Source of the DNA: Saprospiraceae bacterium
Lineage (GTDB): Bacteria > Bacteroidota > Bacteroidia > Chitinophagales > Saprospiraceae
Length of the DNA: 10,106 bases
Direction: 5' to 3'
Assembly (NCBI GenBank): GCA_023299965.1
Contig: JALZVN010000331.1
Location: forward strand, 1-10,106
Each line of letters begins with the position of its first letter. The stretch's first letter is position 1. A model generated the notes under the pieces. The model was given only the letters and a program-made list of their open reading frames with translations. It ran no database searches and was not told the origin of the DNA. This document shows, piece after piece, positions 1-6,619 of this stretch. Position numbers and translations under genes: made by a program.

Positions 1-826
1 TTTCTTTTTCGTAGGGATACCAATTGGACACCAATTCTTCTACTGAAGGAATAGCATCATCGTTTAGTGGAAAGTAGGCGTCTACTCCTATATAATCTAG
101 CTTATTCCAAAAGGTGATTTGCTTGTACTCATCCCAATTGGCTGCATAGGTCAATTTGCCACTATAGATACTCTTAATTTTATCGATTAGATTTACCCAA
201 TATTCAGGGCGACCGATAGAACTTTGCTTAAACTCAGTCCCTATACAGAACAGCGCTACATTTTGTTCTGCTGCGATTTTAGCGAAGGTAAGAATATACT
301 TCTCGTAGTCGACCTCCCAATTTTGCCAGTCTTGCTCACTATCGTACTTCATCCCTCCAGGCCAGCTGCCTGGTATATATACTTGAGGCTTAAGCATGAC
401 CAACAAGCCATTTGCATGTGCTTGCTTGATAGATTCAGTTGCTCCTTTGGCGGTCTCTCCCCACCATTGCCAAGAGCTGGTACCAAACGAAACACTCGCT
501 TTACCTTGTCTAGTGTACGCGTAAGGTATAATACCTACCCAATTCACATCTATAGCCTTCAACTTAAGGAAGGGATTTTCAGCGAAAGGCTTTGGCGGAG
601 CTACCATGGTCATGCCATCCATTTTAATTGCATACATAGCACTATCCGCTTTCTCTGATACTTTGCCTGTCAATGCTTCCAGCTCTGGTTCTGCTATGGC
701 AGTAATACTATTTGGAGCAATATCTTTCGACACAACTGTTTGTCGACAGCTCAAATTTGTTATTACAATCAAGAAAATGGGTAAATAAATGCGAAAAAGA
801 CAAATAATACTACGATTCATAATCAT
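1..826 (-). CDS. GH113-like glycoside hydrolase lipoprotein, N-terminal part (3' end outside window)
   Basis: About 275 codons read leftward from ATG at 826-824 and stay open to the window edge, so the C-terminus is missing. A second in-frame ATG at 820-818 is an equally possible start. The N-terminus has a hydrophobic stretch ending in NLSC (Cys27), an atypical but plausible lipoprotein signal, so the protein is probably tethered to a membrane. The body resembles the (beta/alpha)8 barrel of glycoside hydrolase family 113. It has a strand with AIDVNWVGIIPYAYT (about residues 91-105), a strand-like LLVMLKPQVYIPG (141-153), then FCIGTEF with Glu198 in the position of the family acid/base, and LTYAANWDEY followed by DYIGVDAYFPL (225-254). 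Family members include endo-beta-mannanases, but many Bacteroidota homologues are uncharacterised, so the substrate is unknown. The nucleophile Glu would lie beyond the window. The family call is by recalled motifs, not by a search. Confidence 0.85.
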   Translation of the reverse strand, partial: MIMNRSIICLFRIYLPIFLIVITNLSCRQTVVSKDIAPNSITAIAEPELEALTGKVSEKADSAMYAIKMDGMTMVAPPKPFAENPFLKLKAIDVNWVGIIPYAYTRQGKASVSFGTSSWQWWGETAKGATESIKQAHANGLLVMLKPQVYIPGSWPGGMKYDSEQDWQNWEVDYEKYILTFAKIAAEQNVALFCIGTEFKQSSIGRPEYWVNLIDKIKSIYSGKLTYAANWDEYKQITFWNKLDYIGVDAYFPLNDDAIPSVEELVSNWYPYEKE

Positions 827-892
827 ATTAACTAGTGATATGCCTGATTTGTTGAAAACTCTTTAATAGAGAGCATAATAATTCATTCAGAA

Positions 893-938
893 TTACAATA
901 TTTGTAACGAATGCTATATATACTTACAATAATTGTAA
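893..938. promoter_or_regulatory. Pair of 15-bp palindromes, candidate operator
   Basis: Two near-identical perfect dyads are present: TTACAATATTTGTAA at 893-907 and TTACAATAATTGTAA at 924-938. They differ at one central base and share the form TTACAA-N3-TTGTAA. Their centres (900 and 931) are 31 bp apart, about three helical turns, so a dimeric regulator could bind both on one DNA face. They lie between the leftward hydrolase start (826) and the rightward promoter at 963-994, so either or both units could be regulated. The binding protein is unknown. Confidence 0.5.
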
Positions 939-962
939 ACAATAGCTCATTTTATTAAAATA

Positions 963-994
963 TTTGACACGAAGTCTAATAACTATTATCTTTG
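963..994 (+). promoter_or_regulatory. Bacteroidota-type promoter for the tRNA-like RNA
   Basis: TTTG at 963-966 and TATCTTTG at 987-994, separated by 20 bp, match the known Bacteroidota -33/-7 pattern (TTTG and TAnnTTTG) exactly. Transcription would start a few bases after 994, about 25-30 nt before the first paired base of the tRNA-like RNA at 1029. Confidence 0.7.
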
Positions 995-1028
995 CTGTAA
1001 AGGAATCTTAATGAAGTTTCTTTCACAT

Positions 1029-1185
1029 TGTAAGGTGATGAAATTGGCAGACATGCCCTCTTGTCTCGGGGGTGAAGATCACGGAATAAACTGAATATAA
1101 CGAGCTGCTTCGGCACTCTAGGGTTGACCACTCAATCTGTATTCAAGCTAACCGCTTCGTGGAGGTTCGAATCCTTCTCTTACAG
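1029..1185 (+). ncRNA. tRNA-Leu-like RNA with a large structured insertion
   Basis: The ends look like a class II (Leu-type) tRNA. The acceptor stem pairs TGTAAGG (1029-1035) with TCTTACA (1178-1184). T8 and G9 are followed by a D arm (ATG 1038-1040 / CAT 1052-1054, loop AAATTGGCAGA). The T arm has stem 1161-1165/1173-1177 around the loop TTCGAAT. An anticodon-like arm pairs CCCTC (1056-1060) with GGGGG (1068-1072) around a 7-nt loop TTGTCTC. That would give anticodon GTC (Asp) on a Leu-type body, with a pyrimidine at position 37, which is not normal. Between this arm and the T arm are 88 nt instead of the usual 10-20. Most fold as helix A (1092-1099/1138-1145, 8 bp) enclosing hairpin B (1102-1118, TTCG loop, one bulged C) and hairpin C (1122-1137, 6 bp). 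No CCA is encoded. It could be a degenerate or interrupted tRNA, a tRNA with an intervening sequence, or a stand-alone tRNA-like regulatory RNA. Its own promoter and terminator argue that it is transcribed. Confidence 0.65.
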
Positions 1186-1220
1186 CTAAGAATTTTTATA
1201 CTTCAATTGACTAAAGAATG

Positions 1221-1257
1221 ATAGCCTCAAAGAACTTGATCTTTGGGGCTATTTTTT
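1221..1257 (+). terminator. Intrinsic terminator of the tRNA-like RNA
   Basis: A 13-bp stem pairs 1221-1233 with 1240-1252, with one G-T wobble and a 6-nt loop (ACTTGA). It is followed immediately by a T run (TTTTTATTT). It lies 35 nt after the tRNA-like 3' end. Confidence 0.85.
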
Positions 1258-1327
1258 ATTTCTAAAATGTAGAATAAATTAATAAAAATAGCGTTTGAAT
1301 ATTAGTTTTGATTAATTAAAATAACAG

Positions 1328-1422
1328 GCAGCCCCGATTGGTTTTTTTTCATACGACTAATTCCTTGTCAGGTTTAATAATAGCGAGAGTAGTACAACAA
1401 TAGTTTATTAAATAGGGGCTGC
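1328..1422. repeat. Nested inverted repeats beyond the HD gene
   Basis: GCAGCCCC (1328-1335) is the exact reverse complement of GGGGCTGC (1415-1422). Just inside the right arm, TTATTAAA (1405-1412) pairs with TTTAATAA (1373-1380). The right arm begins 5 bp past the stop of the leftward HD gene, so the structure would lie in its 3' UTR. It could be a stabilising 3' structure, a loose terminator or a small MITE-like element. It lacks the compact shape of a classical terminator. Confidence 0.35.
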
Positions 1423-1427
1423 ATTTT

Positions 1428-2009
1428 TCACTTACTCCACTTTTCTATCAACTCCTCTAAATAAATCTGTTTTTGAGGTTCTCTTTCTCTTATACCAAAC
1501 GCCGTGTGGTATTCATGCCCTGTTAAAAACTTCACTTGTAACTCATCCCAAGATTCTTCATCTTTGACAATACCCAGCACATTGAGCTCTTGAAATAAGG
1601 TTCCTCCTATGGCATAGAAGTCATCTCGACCTAAATAATCCAGGTCCGCGTCACAGATTATTTTTTCTAATTGTGAAGTAGGTGATTGAGGAATTTTTGT
1701 TGCCATGATCATACCAGCAATTCGTTCAATATCGTCAGGAGTATACCCAAAATCTGGCAGTATCTTGCTAGCAATAGCTACTCCTTCTTTTTCATGCTCT
1801 TGGAGCGCATTCAGAAAACCACAATCATGAAAAACAGCTGCAGTACAGAGCAATGTTTTCTCGACTTCAGTAAGCGCTAAATCAACTGCACGCTCAGTGC
1901 ATACTTTCAATACATCTAATGTATGATGTACACCGTGGTAATGAAGCTTATCCGATAATTCATTAGACAACCTATCTATCATTAACTCCTTTACCTTATG
2001 AAACTGCAT
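1428..2009 (-). CDS. HD-domain metal-dependent phosphohydrolase
   Basis: A 193-aa soluble protein with no signal peptide. It shows the HD superfamily pattern: H28/H29 in HGVHHTLDV, the paired His61-Asp62 in AAVFHDCGF, and a downstream Asp in CDADLDYLG (D120/D122). These residues would bind one or two metal ions for phosphomonoester or phosphodiester hydrolysis. The stretch HxxHTLDVL...LLxxAAVFHDxGF is typical of stand-alone bacterial HD proteins of unknown substrate, some related to nucleotide and (p)ppGpp hydrolases. No synthetase, GGDEF or GYP signature is present, so I do not assign a substrate. The ATG lies 9 bp downstream of the DUF4920 gene's stop on the same strand, which suggests co-transcription. 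Confidence 0.85.
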   Translation of the reverse strand: MQFHKVKELMIDRLSNELSDKLHYHGVHHTLDVLKVCTERAVDLALTEVEKTLLCTAAVFHDCGFLNALQEHEKEGVAIASKILPDFGYTPDDIERIAGMIMATKIPQSPTSQLEKIICDADLDYLGRDDFYAIGGTLFQELNVLGIVKDEESWDELQVKFLTGHEYHTAFGIREREPQKQIYLEELIEKWSK

Positions 2010-2018
2010 CTATATTTT

Positions 2019-2477
2019 TTATTGCTCTATAAATACACCCGAAGCCATAAATTTGTATTCTTCTTTAGCTGTCTTTATCTTGCTAATCTCCTCTTGAGAT
2101 AATCCTTCATCCTCTGCATAGTGCTGGAGTTCTTCTACACTCGTAACCTCTTTAAAGGCATAGCCATCCATTACTACTTCTTTACCAGCTAGATCTAATG
2201 GCATAAAAAATCCATAATCTTTAAATTTTACAAAAATACTCTGTCCCTCATCATTGACAATATTCATCCAACAACCTTTCTTTTGACAAACAGATTCTAC
2301 TTTACCTTTCACCACTGCCTCCACCTTTTCTTGCGTAGCCAAATTCTGAGTCAATTCATCGAGTCCAATATGTGTATCTGCATTAAAGGAATCTCCATAA
2401 AATCCATCTTCTGAAATCTGGGCAGCTGTGCAAGAAACAACCAACAATAAAACGCAAAAATTTAAAAAGTGCTTCAT
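2019..2477 (-). CDS. DUF4920 family lipoprotein
   Basis: A 152-aa protein with a short lipoprotein signal peptide: after MKHF a hydrophobic stretch runs to the lipobox VVSC, with Cys16 as the lipidated residue. The core VKGKVESVCQKKGCWMNIV (about residues 56-74), followed by IFVKFKDYGFFMPLDLAGKEVVMDGYA, is the hallmark of DUF4920, an OB-fold-like family common in Bacteroidota. The two core cysteines, CQKKGC, form a CX4C pair that could bind metal or form a disulfide. The biochemical role of the family is unknown to me. It is the first gene of a two-gene leftward unit with the HD-domain gene and is divergent from the first caspase gene across 213 bp. The ATG at 2477-2475 fits the signal peptide. 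Confidence 0.88.
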   Translation of the reverse strand: MKHFLNFCVLLLVVSCTAAQISEDGFYGDSFNADTHIGLDELTQNLATQEKVEAVVKGKVESVCQKKGCWMNIVNDEGQSIFVKFKDYGFFMPLDLAGKEVVMDGYAFKEVTSVEELQHYAEDEGLSQEEISKIKTAKEEYKFMASGVFIEQ

Positions 2478-2532
2478 AACAAAAAACTTTAATATTAATA
2501 TTTTATTAAAACCAGAATTTCTTCTTTACAAT

Positions 2533-2555
2533 CACAATATAGTTACTTTATTGTG
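2533..2555. promoter_or_regulatory. Inverted repeat in the divergent intergenic region
   Basis: CACAATA (2533-2539) and TATTGTG (2549-2555) form a perfect 7-bp dyad with a 9-bp spacer. In RNA it could extend by G-U pairs to about 10 bp. It lies 56 bp upstream of the DUF4920 start and 136 bp upstream of the first caspase start, so it could be an operator. I found no convincing -33/-7 pair for either gene in this interval. Confidence 0.3.
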
Positions 2556-2690
2556 GTTATAGTTTGACTTCCTATGATTTAATTAATCACTATCTAAAAA
2601 TACAACCATATACGATTCAGCATTACGTTTTATTTAAAGTTTTAAGGGCTCTCTTTTAGAGTCGGATCTTTCACTTCAAAATTTTATCGT

Positions 2691-4391
2691 ATGAAGAATC
2701 TATTGAGTTGTATCATCCTCATCACATTTACGGTTGGCTTATCTGCACAATGTCTCCATGGCGATTGCTGGAATGGTACAGGTACTTACCTCTACAAAAG
2801 TGGAGCAGAGTATACAGGCACTTTCAAAAGTGGAAAAATAAACGGCGAAGGCACTCTTTTATTCAGTAATGGCAACGTGTACACAGGACGTTGGAAAGAT
2901 GATTACAGAGAAGGAAAAGGCAATTTGGTTTTTACGGATGGTGGCTTTTATACTGGATCATTCAAGAAGAGTCAATTTAGCGGTAAAGGTGAATTCAACT
3001 ATGCCAATGGAGACTTATATATAGGCGATTGGGAAAAAAATGTGCCAGAAGGAAACGGCGAATACAGCTTTGCCAATGGCGACCACTATGAGGGGCAATT
3101 CAAAGGAGGCAAATTTCATGGTGATGGCACTATGCTTTATGCTGCAGGGAGCCAGTATACTGGTCAATGGGCTCACAATGAAAAGAATGGAAAAGGTAAA
3201 ATCATCAATGCCAATGGAAAATCACAAATAGGCTTTTGGATACAAGGCGAAATGACAAAAACAGAAAGCAGTCCTCACAAATCAACCGCTAACAAAAAAT
3301 CAAAAGTTCAAGAAAGACCTAGCGTAGCAAACCCTTTTAGTCCATCTCCTAAAAGCAAACTTAAAGACTGCAACTCCGCATACTGCGATATCGAGCAGGG
3401 CCAATATACATATATTGATGGCACCCGATTTATTGGTGAATTTCGTGGAGGTAAACCGAATGGAAAAGGGACGGTATTCTATGCCAATGGTGACAAGTAT
3501 GTTGGAAACTGGGACATCAACAGACCCCAGGGCAATGGTATTTTATATTTCAAAAACGGAAGAGTACTTCATGCAAGCTGGGATAAAGGAAAAGTAGTGA
3601 AACAAGTAGAGCGTATCAATAATATCCCGGATGAATTTGTTGAAGTGGACGAAAACAATGAGGTGAAAATATGGTCTGTTATCGTAGGGGTGTCACGCTA
3701 CACACATATGCCTTCTCTCAAATATACTGATGATGATGCCTATCATCTATACGCATTCTTGAAAAGTCCAGAAGGTGGCGCTGTGCCGGATGAACAAATC
3801 GCTGTACTCATAGATGAAGACGCTAATCGCGAGCAAATCATCCGCACCATGAAAAGAAAATTTCACAAAGCCGATGCCAATGATGTGATTGTATTTTACT
3901 TCTCCGGACATGGATACGATGGTTCATTCTTGCCTTCAGATTATGACGGCAAAAGCAATCTACTGCACCACAATGAACTTATCGAGGTACTTCAAAGTAG
4001 TAAAGCAAAACACAAGGTTGTATTTGCAGATGCTTGTCATTCTGGCAGTTTAGATCAGAACAAGACCCTTGCTATGAAGTCTCCTTACGTGAAAAAATTA
4101 GACAACTTTTATAATAAATTTAAAGACTCTAAAGGCGGTCTTGCCTTACTCATGAGCTCAAAAGAAACAGAATATTCGTTGGAGGATCGTGGACTACGGC
4201 AGGGAGTATTTAGTCATTTTCTTATGCGAGGTCTGAAAGGAGAAGCGAATCATAATAATGATAATATTGTGAGCATCGATGAGTTATACAAATATGTACA
4301 AACAAAAGTAAGTCAGTATACAGGAAACATTCAAAACCCAACGATCACAGGAAACTACGACGCTAAGATGCCTGTAGCAATGATTAGATAA
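2691..4391 (+). CDS. Exported MORN-repeat caspase-like protease (peptidase C14), paralogue 1
   Basis: A 566-aa protein. Residues 1-19 are a Sec signal peptide (cleavage likely LSA|QC), so it acts outside the cytoplasm. MORN repeats with an exact 23-residue period follow, with YxGxF/W tyrosines at 41, 64, 87, 110, 133 and 156. A Pro/Lys/Ser-rich linker (about 190-224) leads to a second, shorter MORN cluster (F247, Y270). Each cluster starts with a CX4C pair (C21/C26, C227/C232). The C-terminal caspase-like domain (about 326-566) has the catalytic His407 in FYFSGHG and Cys449 in FADACHSGS. Asp447, two residues before the Cys, matches the metacaspase residue that favours basic P1 side chains, so Arg/Lys specificity is an inference. 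The p10-like end (GVFSHFLMRGLKGEA) is present. MORN repeats usually serve as interaction or membrane-proximal scaffolds. The gene is directly followed by a paralogue in the same orientation. Substrate and role are unknown. Confidence 0.9.
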   Translation: MKNLLSCIILITFTVGLSAQCLHGDCWNGTGTYLYKSGAEYTGTFKSGKINGEGTLLFSNGNVYTGRWKDDYREGKGNLVFTDGGFYTGSFKKSQFSGKGEFNYANGDLYIGDWEKNVPEGNGEYSFANGDHYEGQFKGGKFHGDGTMLYAAGSQYTGQWAHNEKNGKGKIINANGKSQIGFWIQGEMTKTESSPHKSTANKKSKVQERPSVANPFSPSPKSKLKDCNSAYCDIEQGQYTYIDGTRFIGEFRGGKPNGKGTVFYANGDKYVGNWDINRPQGNGILYFKNGRVLHASWDKGKVVKQVERINNIPDEFVEVDENNEVKIWSVIVGVSRYTHMPSLKYTDDDAYHLYAFLKSPEGGAVPDEQIAVLIDEDANREQIIRTMKRKFHKADANDVIVFYFSGHGYDGSFLPSDYDGKSNLLHHNELIEVLQSSKAKHKVVFADACHSGSLDQNKTLAMKSPYVKKLDNFYNKFKDSKGGLALLMSSKETEYSLEDRGLRQGVFSHFLMRGLKGEANHNNDNIVSIDELYKYVQTKVSQYTGNIQNPTITGNYDAKMPVAMIR

Positions 4392-4784
4392 AGGGCGCCT
4401 CTATTAACCAATGGTTCGATAATAAATGCTAAATCGTTGGCTAGCAGTATATTGCAAAAAGCACTTCTGTTGCGCAATCTACTGAAAATCAAAGATGTAA
4501 ATTGAAAGTGATTTAGTATTTTACAAAAATTACCGAACCATTATTAACTATACCAATAATAAAAATTAAGCGCTGGTAGCAATGTTTCACTAAACAACGC
4601 TCCCCATACCCAATCTATGAGTCCGCTCAATTATTGTTAGCGAAAATTCTTGACAAAGAGTTTCCGCGTCCCCTTTTTTGTACTCTTTTTTTCAAATTTT
4701 ACACACCCTTTCTAAGCCGATTCCTACCGCATAATCATCATCAAAGTCCGTATCCTAAGCACCCCATATTAAAATCGATCCATA
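4392..4784. other. Non-coding spacer between the two caspase paralogues
   Basis: About 390 bp without a credible gene on either strand. It holds a long-range inverted repeat: AATGGTTCGATAAT (4410-4423) against its near reverse complement at 4529-4542 (13 of 14 positions pair). It also holds a pyrimidine-rich stretch with two T runs (about 4673-4690). I see no clear intrinsic terminator after the first caspase gene. Confidence 0.5.
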
Positions 4785-4816
4785 TTTGATTTATGTATAA
4801 TATAGGCATAACTTTC
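4785..4816 (+). promoter_or_regulatory. Predicted promoter of caspase paralogue 2
   Basis: TTTG at 4785-4788 and TAACTTTC at 4809-4816, spaced 20 bp, match TTTG-N20-TAnnTTTG with one mismatch at the last base. Spacing is identical to the promoter at 963-994. It would give a 5' UTR of about 35-40 nt, implying the second caspase gene can be transcribed separately. Confidence 0.5.
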
Positions 4817-4860
4817 GCAATAGATACTGTTATTATATAAACCTTGCCATATCACTTTTG

Positions 4861-6507
4861 ATGAGAACCTCCCACATCTTTTTCGTTTCCCTGTGCTTCT
4901 TTATAAGTACTTCATTATTCTCACAATGCCTTTCTGGCGATTGTCAGGATGGAATTGGTAAGTATGAATATCCAAGTGGAGCTATTTATGAAGGGCAATT
5001 TCACAATGGCGAAGTTCATGGTCAGGGAACCTGTAATTACACGGATGGAAGTAGCTATTCAGGGCAATGGCAGTATAGATATCCACATGGTCACGGATCA
5101 AAACTATATCCAGATAAGGAAATGTGGACTGGGCACTGGATCAAAGGGAGACCGATCGACAAGGAAGGTAATTTCTTTGAAGAATCATTTATCAGTAAAG
5201 GCGCCACTTCATATGATGGCACCGATATTCAGTTTGGATGTATTCAAGGAGATTGCACCAATGGCTTAGGCACTTACGCCTATTCTGATGGAAGTAAATA
5301 TGAAGGTCAGTTCAAACAACATCAAAGACACGGATGGGGTAAGTTCTACTATTCCAATGGAGATACTTATGTCGGAGATTTTAATCACAATTTTGAAGAG
5401 GGTTACGGTACCATCATTTACCAAAATGGGAAGCTCAATAAAGGGAGTTGGTTTAAAGGGGAGTTTTTAGGCGACAAGCTTGTATCTAAAGGAAAAAATA
5501 ATGGATGTATAGAAGGGGACTGCGTCTCTGGCATTGGAAAATTTATTTATCAAGATGGCACTATGACCTATGAAGGAGACTTCAGCGATGGATTACCTAA
5601 TGGTATAGGAAAGTGCATCTACGGAAATGGCGAAATCTATGAAGGGGAATGGAAGAACGGAGGATTCAATGGCAAAGGAACTCTTCTCCTAAATGATGGC
5701 ACTAAGATCAGCGGGCTATGGCTCAATGGCACATTAGTAAACACCATTACAGATAATTCTCCTGAAGTTCAACAAACTACTGACAACAGCACTCCTCAAG
5801 TATGGGCTGTCGTAATTGGAGTTTCTTCTTATGAACATATGCAAACACTAAAGTACTCGGATGACGACGCTTACAAAATCTATGCTTTCCTTAAAAGTCC
5901 ACAAGGTGGCTCTCTAAAGGATAGCAACATCAAAGTACTAGTCGATGATAGCGCAACTCGTGAAAATATTTTGGGAGAGTTGTCTCGCACGTTCTCAAAG
6001 GCAGGACCAAATGATTTGGTGATGATGTACTTTTCTGGTCACGGCCTTAAAGGTTCATTTTTACCGATTGACTATGATGGCACCAACAATAAAGTTTTTC
6101 ACCACGAAATCACAGAGATACTAGAAAACAGTCCTGCCAAATTCAAACTATGCATGGCTGATGCTTGTCACTCTGGCGGTCTATACACAGAGAAAGGCGC
6201 CACTGGTGTCGCTTTTGAGTCTTACTACAAATCACTAGCACAGTCTAAGCCAGGTATGGCGTTGATTATGTCTTCTAAATCAGAAGAAACTTCACTAGAA
6301 AGCAACAATCTTCGCCAAGGCGTATTCAGTCACTTCCTTTTGAGAGGTCTCAAAGGAGAAGCAGATAACAACAAGGATAAGAGTGTTGTACTAAAAGAAC
6401 TTTTTGACTACATCGCCCACAATGTAAAAGAGTATACTTCTAAGCGTCAATCGCCCATCATCAGAGGAGATTACGACCCACAGATGGTTATCGCTGTTCA
6501 AGAGTAA
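4861..6507 (+). CDS. Exported MORN-repeat caspase-like protease (peptidase C14), paralogue 2
   Basis: A 548-aa protein starting at ATG 4861. An in-frame TTG just before it is a less likely start. The signal peptide (about residues 1-21, SLFS|QC) gives a mature end resembling paralogue 1. Three MORN clusters follow, each headed by C-(I/L)-x-G-D-C: C23/C28, C127/C132 and C216/C221. The first MORN tyrosine comes 20 residues after the first Cys in two clusters (Y43, Y147) and 21 in the third (Y237). After a short Ser/Thr/Gln-rich linker (about 298-312) comes the caspase-like domain (about 313-548). It has His394 in MYFSGHG, Cys436 in MADACHSGG and Asp434 in the basic-P1 position, and ends with LRQGVFSHFLLRGLKGEAD and a C-terminal QSPIIRGDYDPQM. 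Much of this domain is alignable residue by residue with paralogue 1, so the pair arose by duplication. The number and layout of MORN clusters differ (three against two), indicating reshuffling of the repeat part. No partner or substrate is visible. Confidence 0.9.
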   Translation: MRTSHIFFVSLCFFISTSLFSQCLSGDCQDGIGKYEYPSGAIYEGQFHNGEVHGQGTCNYTDGSSYSGQWQYRYPHGHGSKLYPDKEMWTGHWIKGRPIDKEGNFFEESFISKGATSYDGTDIQFGCIQGDCTNGLGTYAYSDGSKYEGQFKQHQRHGWGKFYYSNGDTYVGDFNHNFEEGYGTIIYQNGKLNKGSWFKGEFLGDKLVSKGKNNGCIEGDCVSGIGKFIYQDGTMTYEGDFSDGLPNGIGKCIYGNGEIYEGEWKNGGFNGKGTLLLNDGTKISGLWLNGTLVNTITDNSPEVQQTTDNSTPQVWAVVIGVSSYEHMQTLKYSDDDAYKIYAFLKSPQGGSLKDSNIKVLVDDSATRENILGELSRTFSKAGPNDLVMMYFSGHGLKGSFLPIDYDGTNNKVFHHEITEILENSPAKFKLCMADACHSGGLYTEKGATGVAFESYYKSLAQSKPGMALIMSSKSEETSLESNNLRQGVFSHFLLRGLKGEADNNKDKSVVLKELFDYIAHNVKEYTSKRQSPIIRGDYDPQMVIAVQE

Positions 6508-6588
6508 ATAAACAGTTCCTTATCATTCCATTGTAAAGAGATACAACTAAAAATATAGTACCATCCTCTTTAATTAAGTATTTTAATC

Positions 6589-6596
6589 TACTTTTG
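6589..6596 (+). promoter_or_regulatory. Possible -7 element upstream of lgt
   Basis: TACTTTTG matches TAnnTTTG exactly and lies 23 bp before the lgt ATG. No TTTG or TTG is present 19-21 bp upstream, so the -33 part is weak or absent. The 112-bp gap after the caspase gene leaves room for an independent promoter. Confidence 0.35.
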
Positions 6597-6619
6597 TAGA
6601 CCAAATCATAATTAGAGAG

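Noticed and set aside
224..788. Plus-strand reading frames opposite the glycoside hydrolase
   Set aside because: The minus strand over the same bases gives a long protein with a lipoprotein signal and clear GH113-like motifs, so the plus frames are shadows.
1038..1094. An 18-codon reading frame starting ATGAAATTGGCAGACATG inside the tRNA-like RNA, suggesting a tmRNA-style tag
   Set aside because: The ATG and first codons are simply the D arm of a Leu-type tRNA. The frame ends in TGA without an Ala-Ala degron and no tmRNA core is recognisable.
1056..1160. Group I intron in a tRNA-Leu anticodon loop
   Set aside because: The intervening length is far below the usual 200 nt or more, no P/Q/R/S core elements are visible, and no second half of an anticodon stem matching CCCTC sits next to a normal variable arm.
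2760..3620. Repetitive DNA in the caspase genes as a possible CRISPR or satellite
   Set aside because: The periodicity is 69 bp and reflects the 23-residue MORN repeats at the protein level. The DNA units are too divergent for a CRISPR array.
4858..4860. TTG start for the second caspase gene
   Set aside because: The ATG immediately after it gives a normal signal peptide, and TTG starts are rare.
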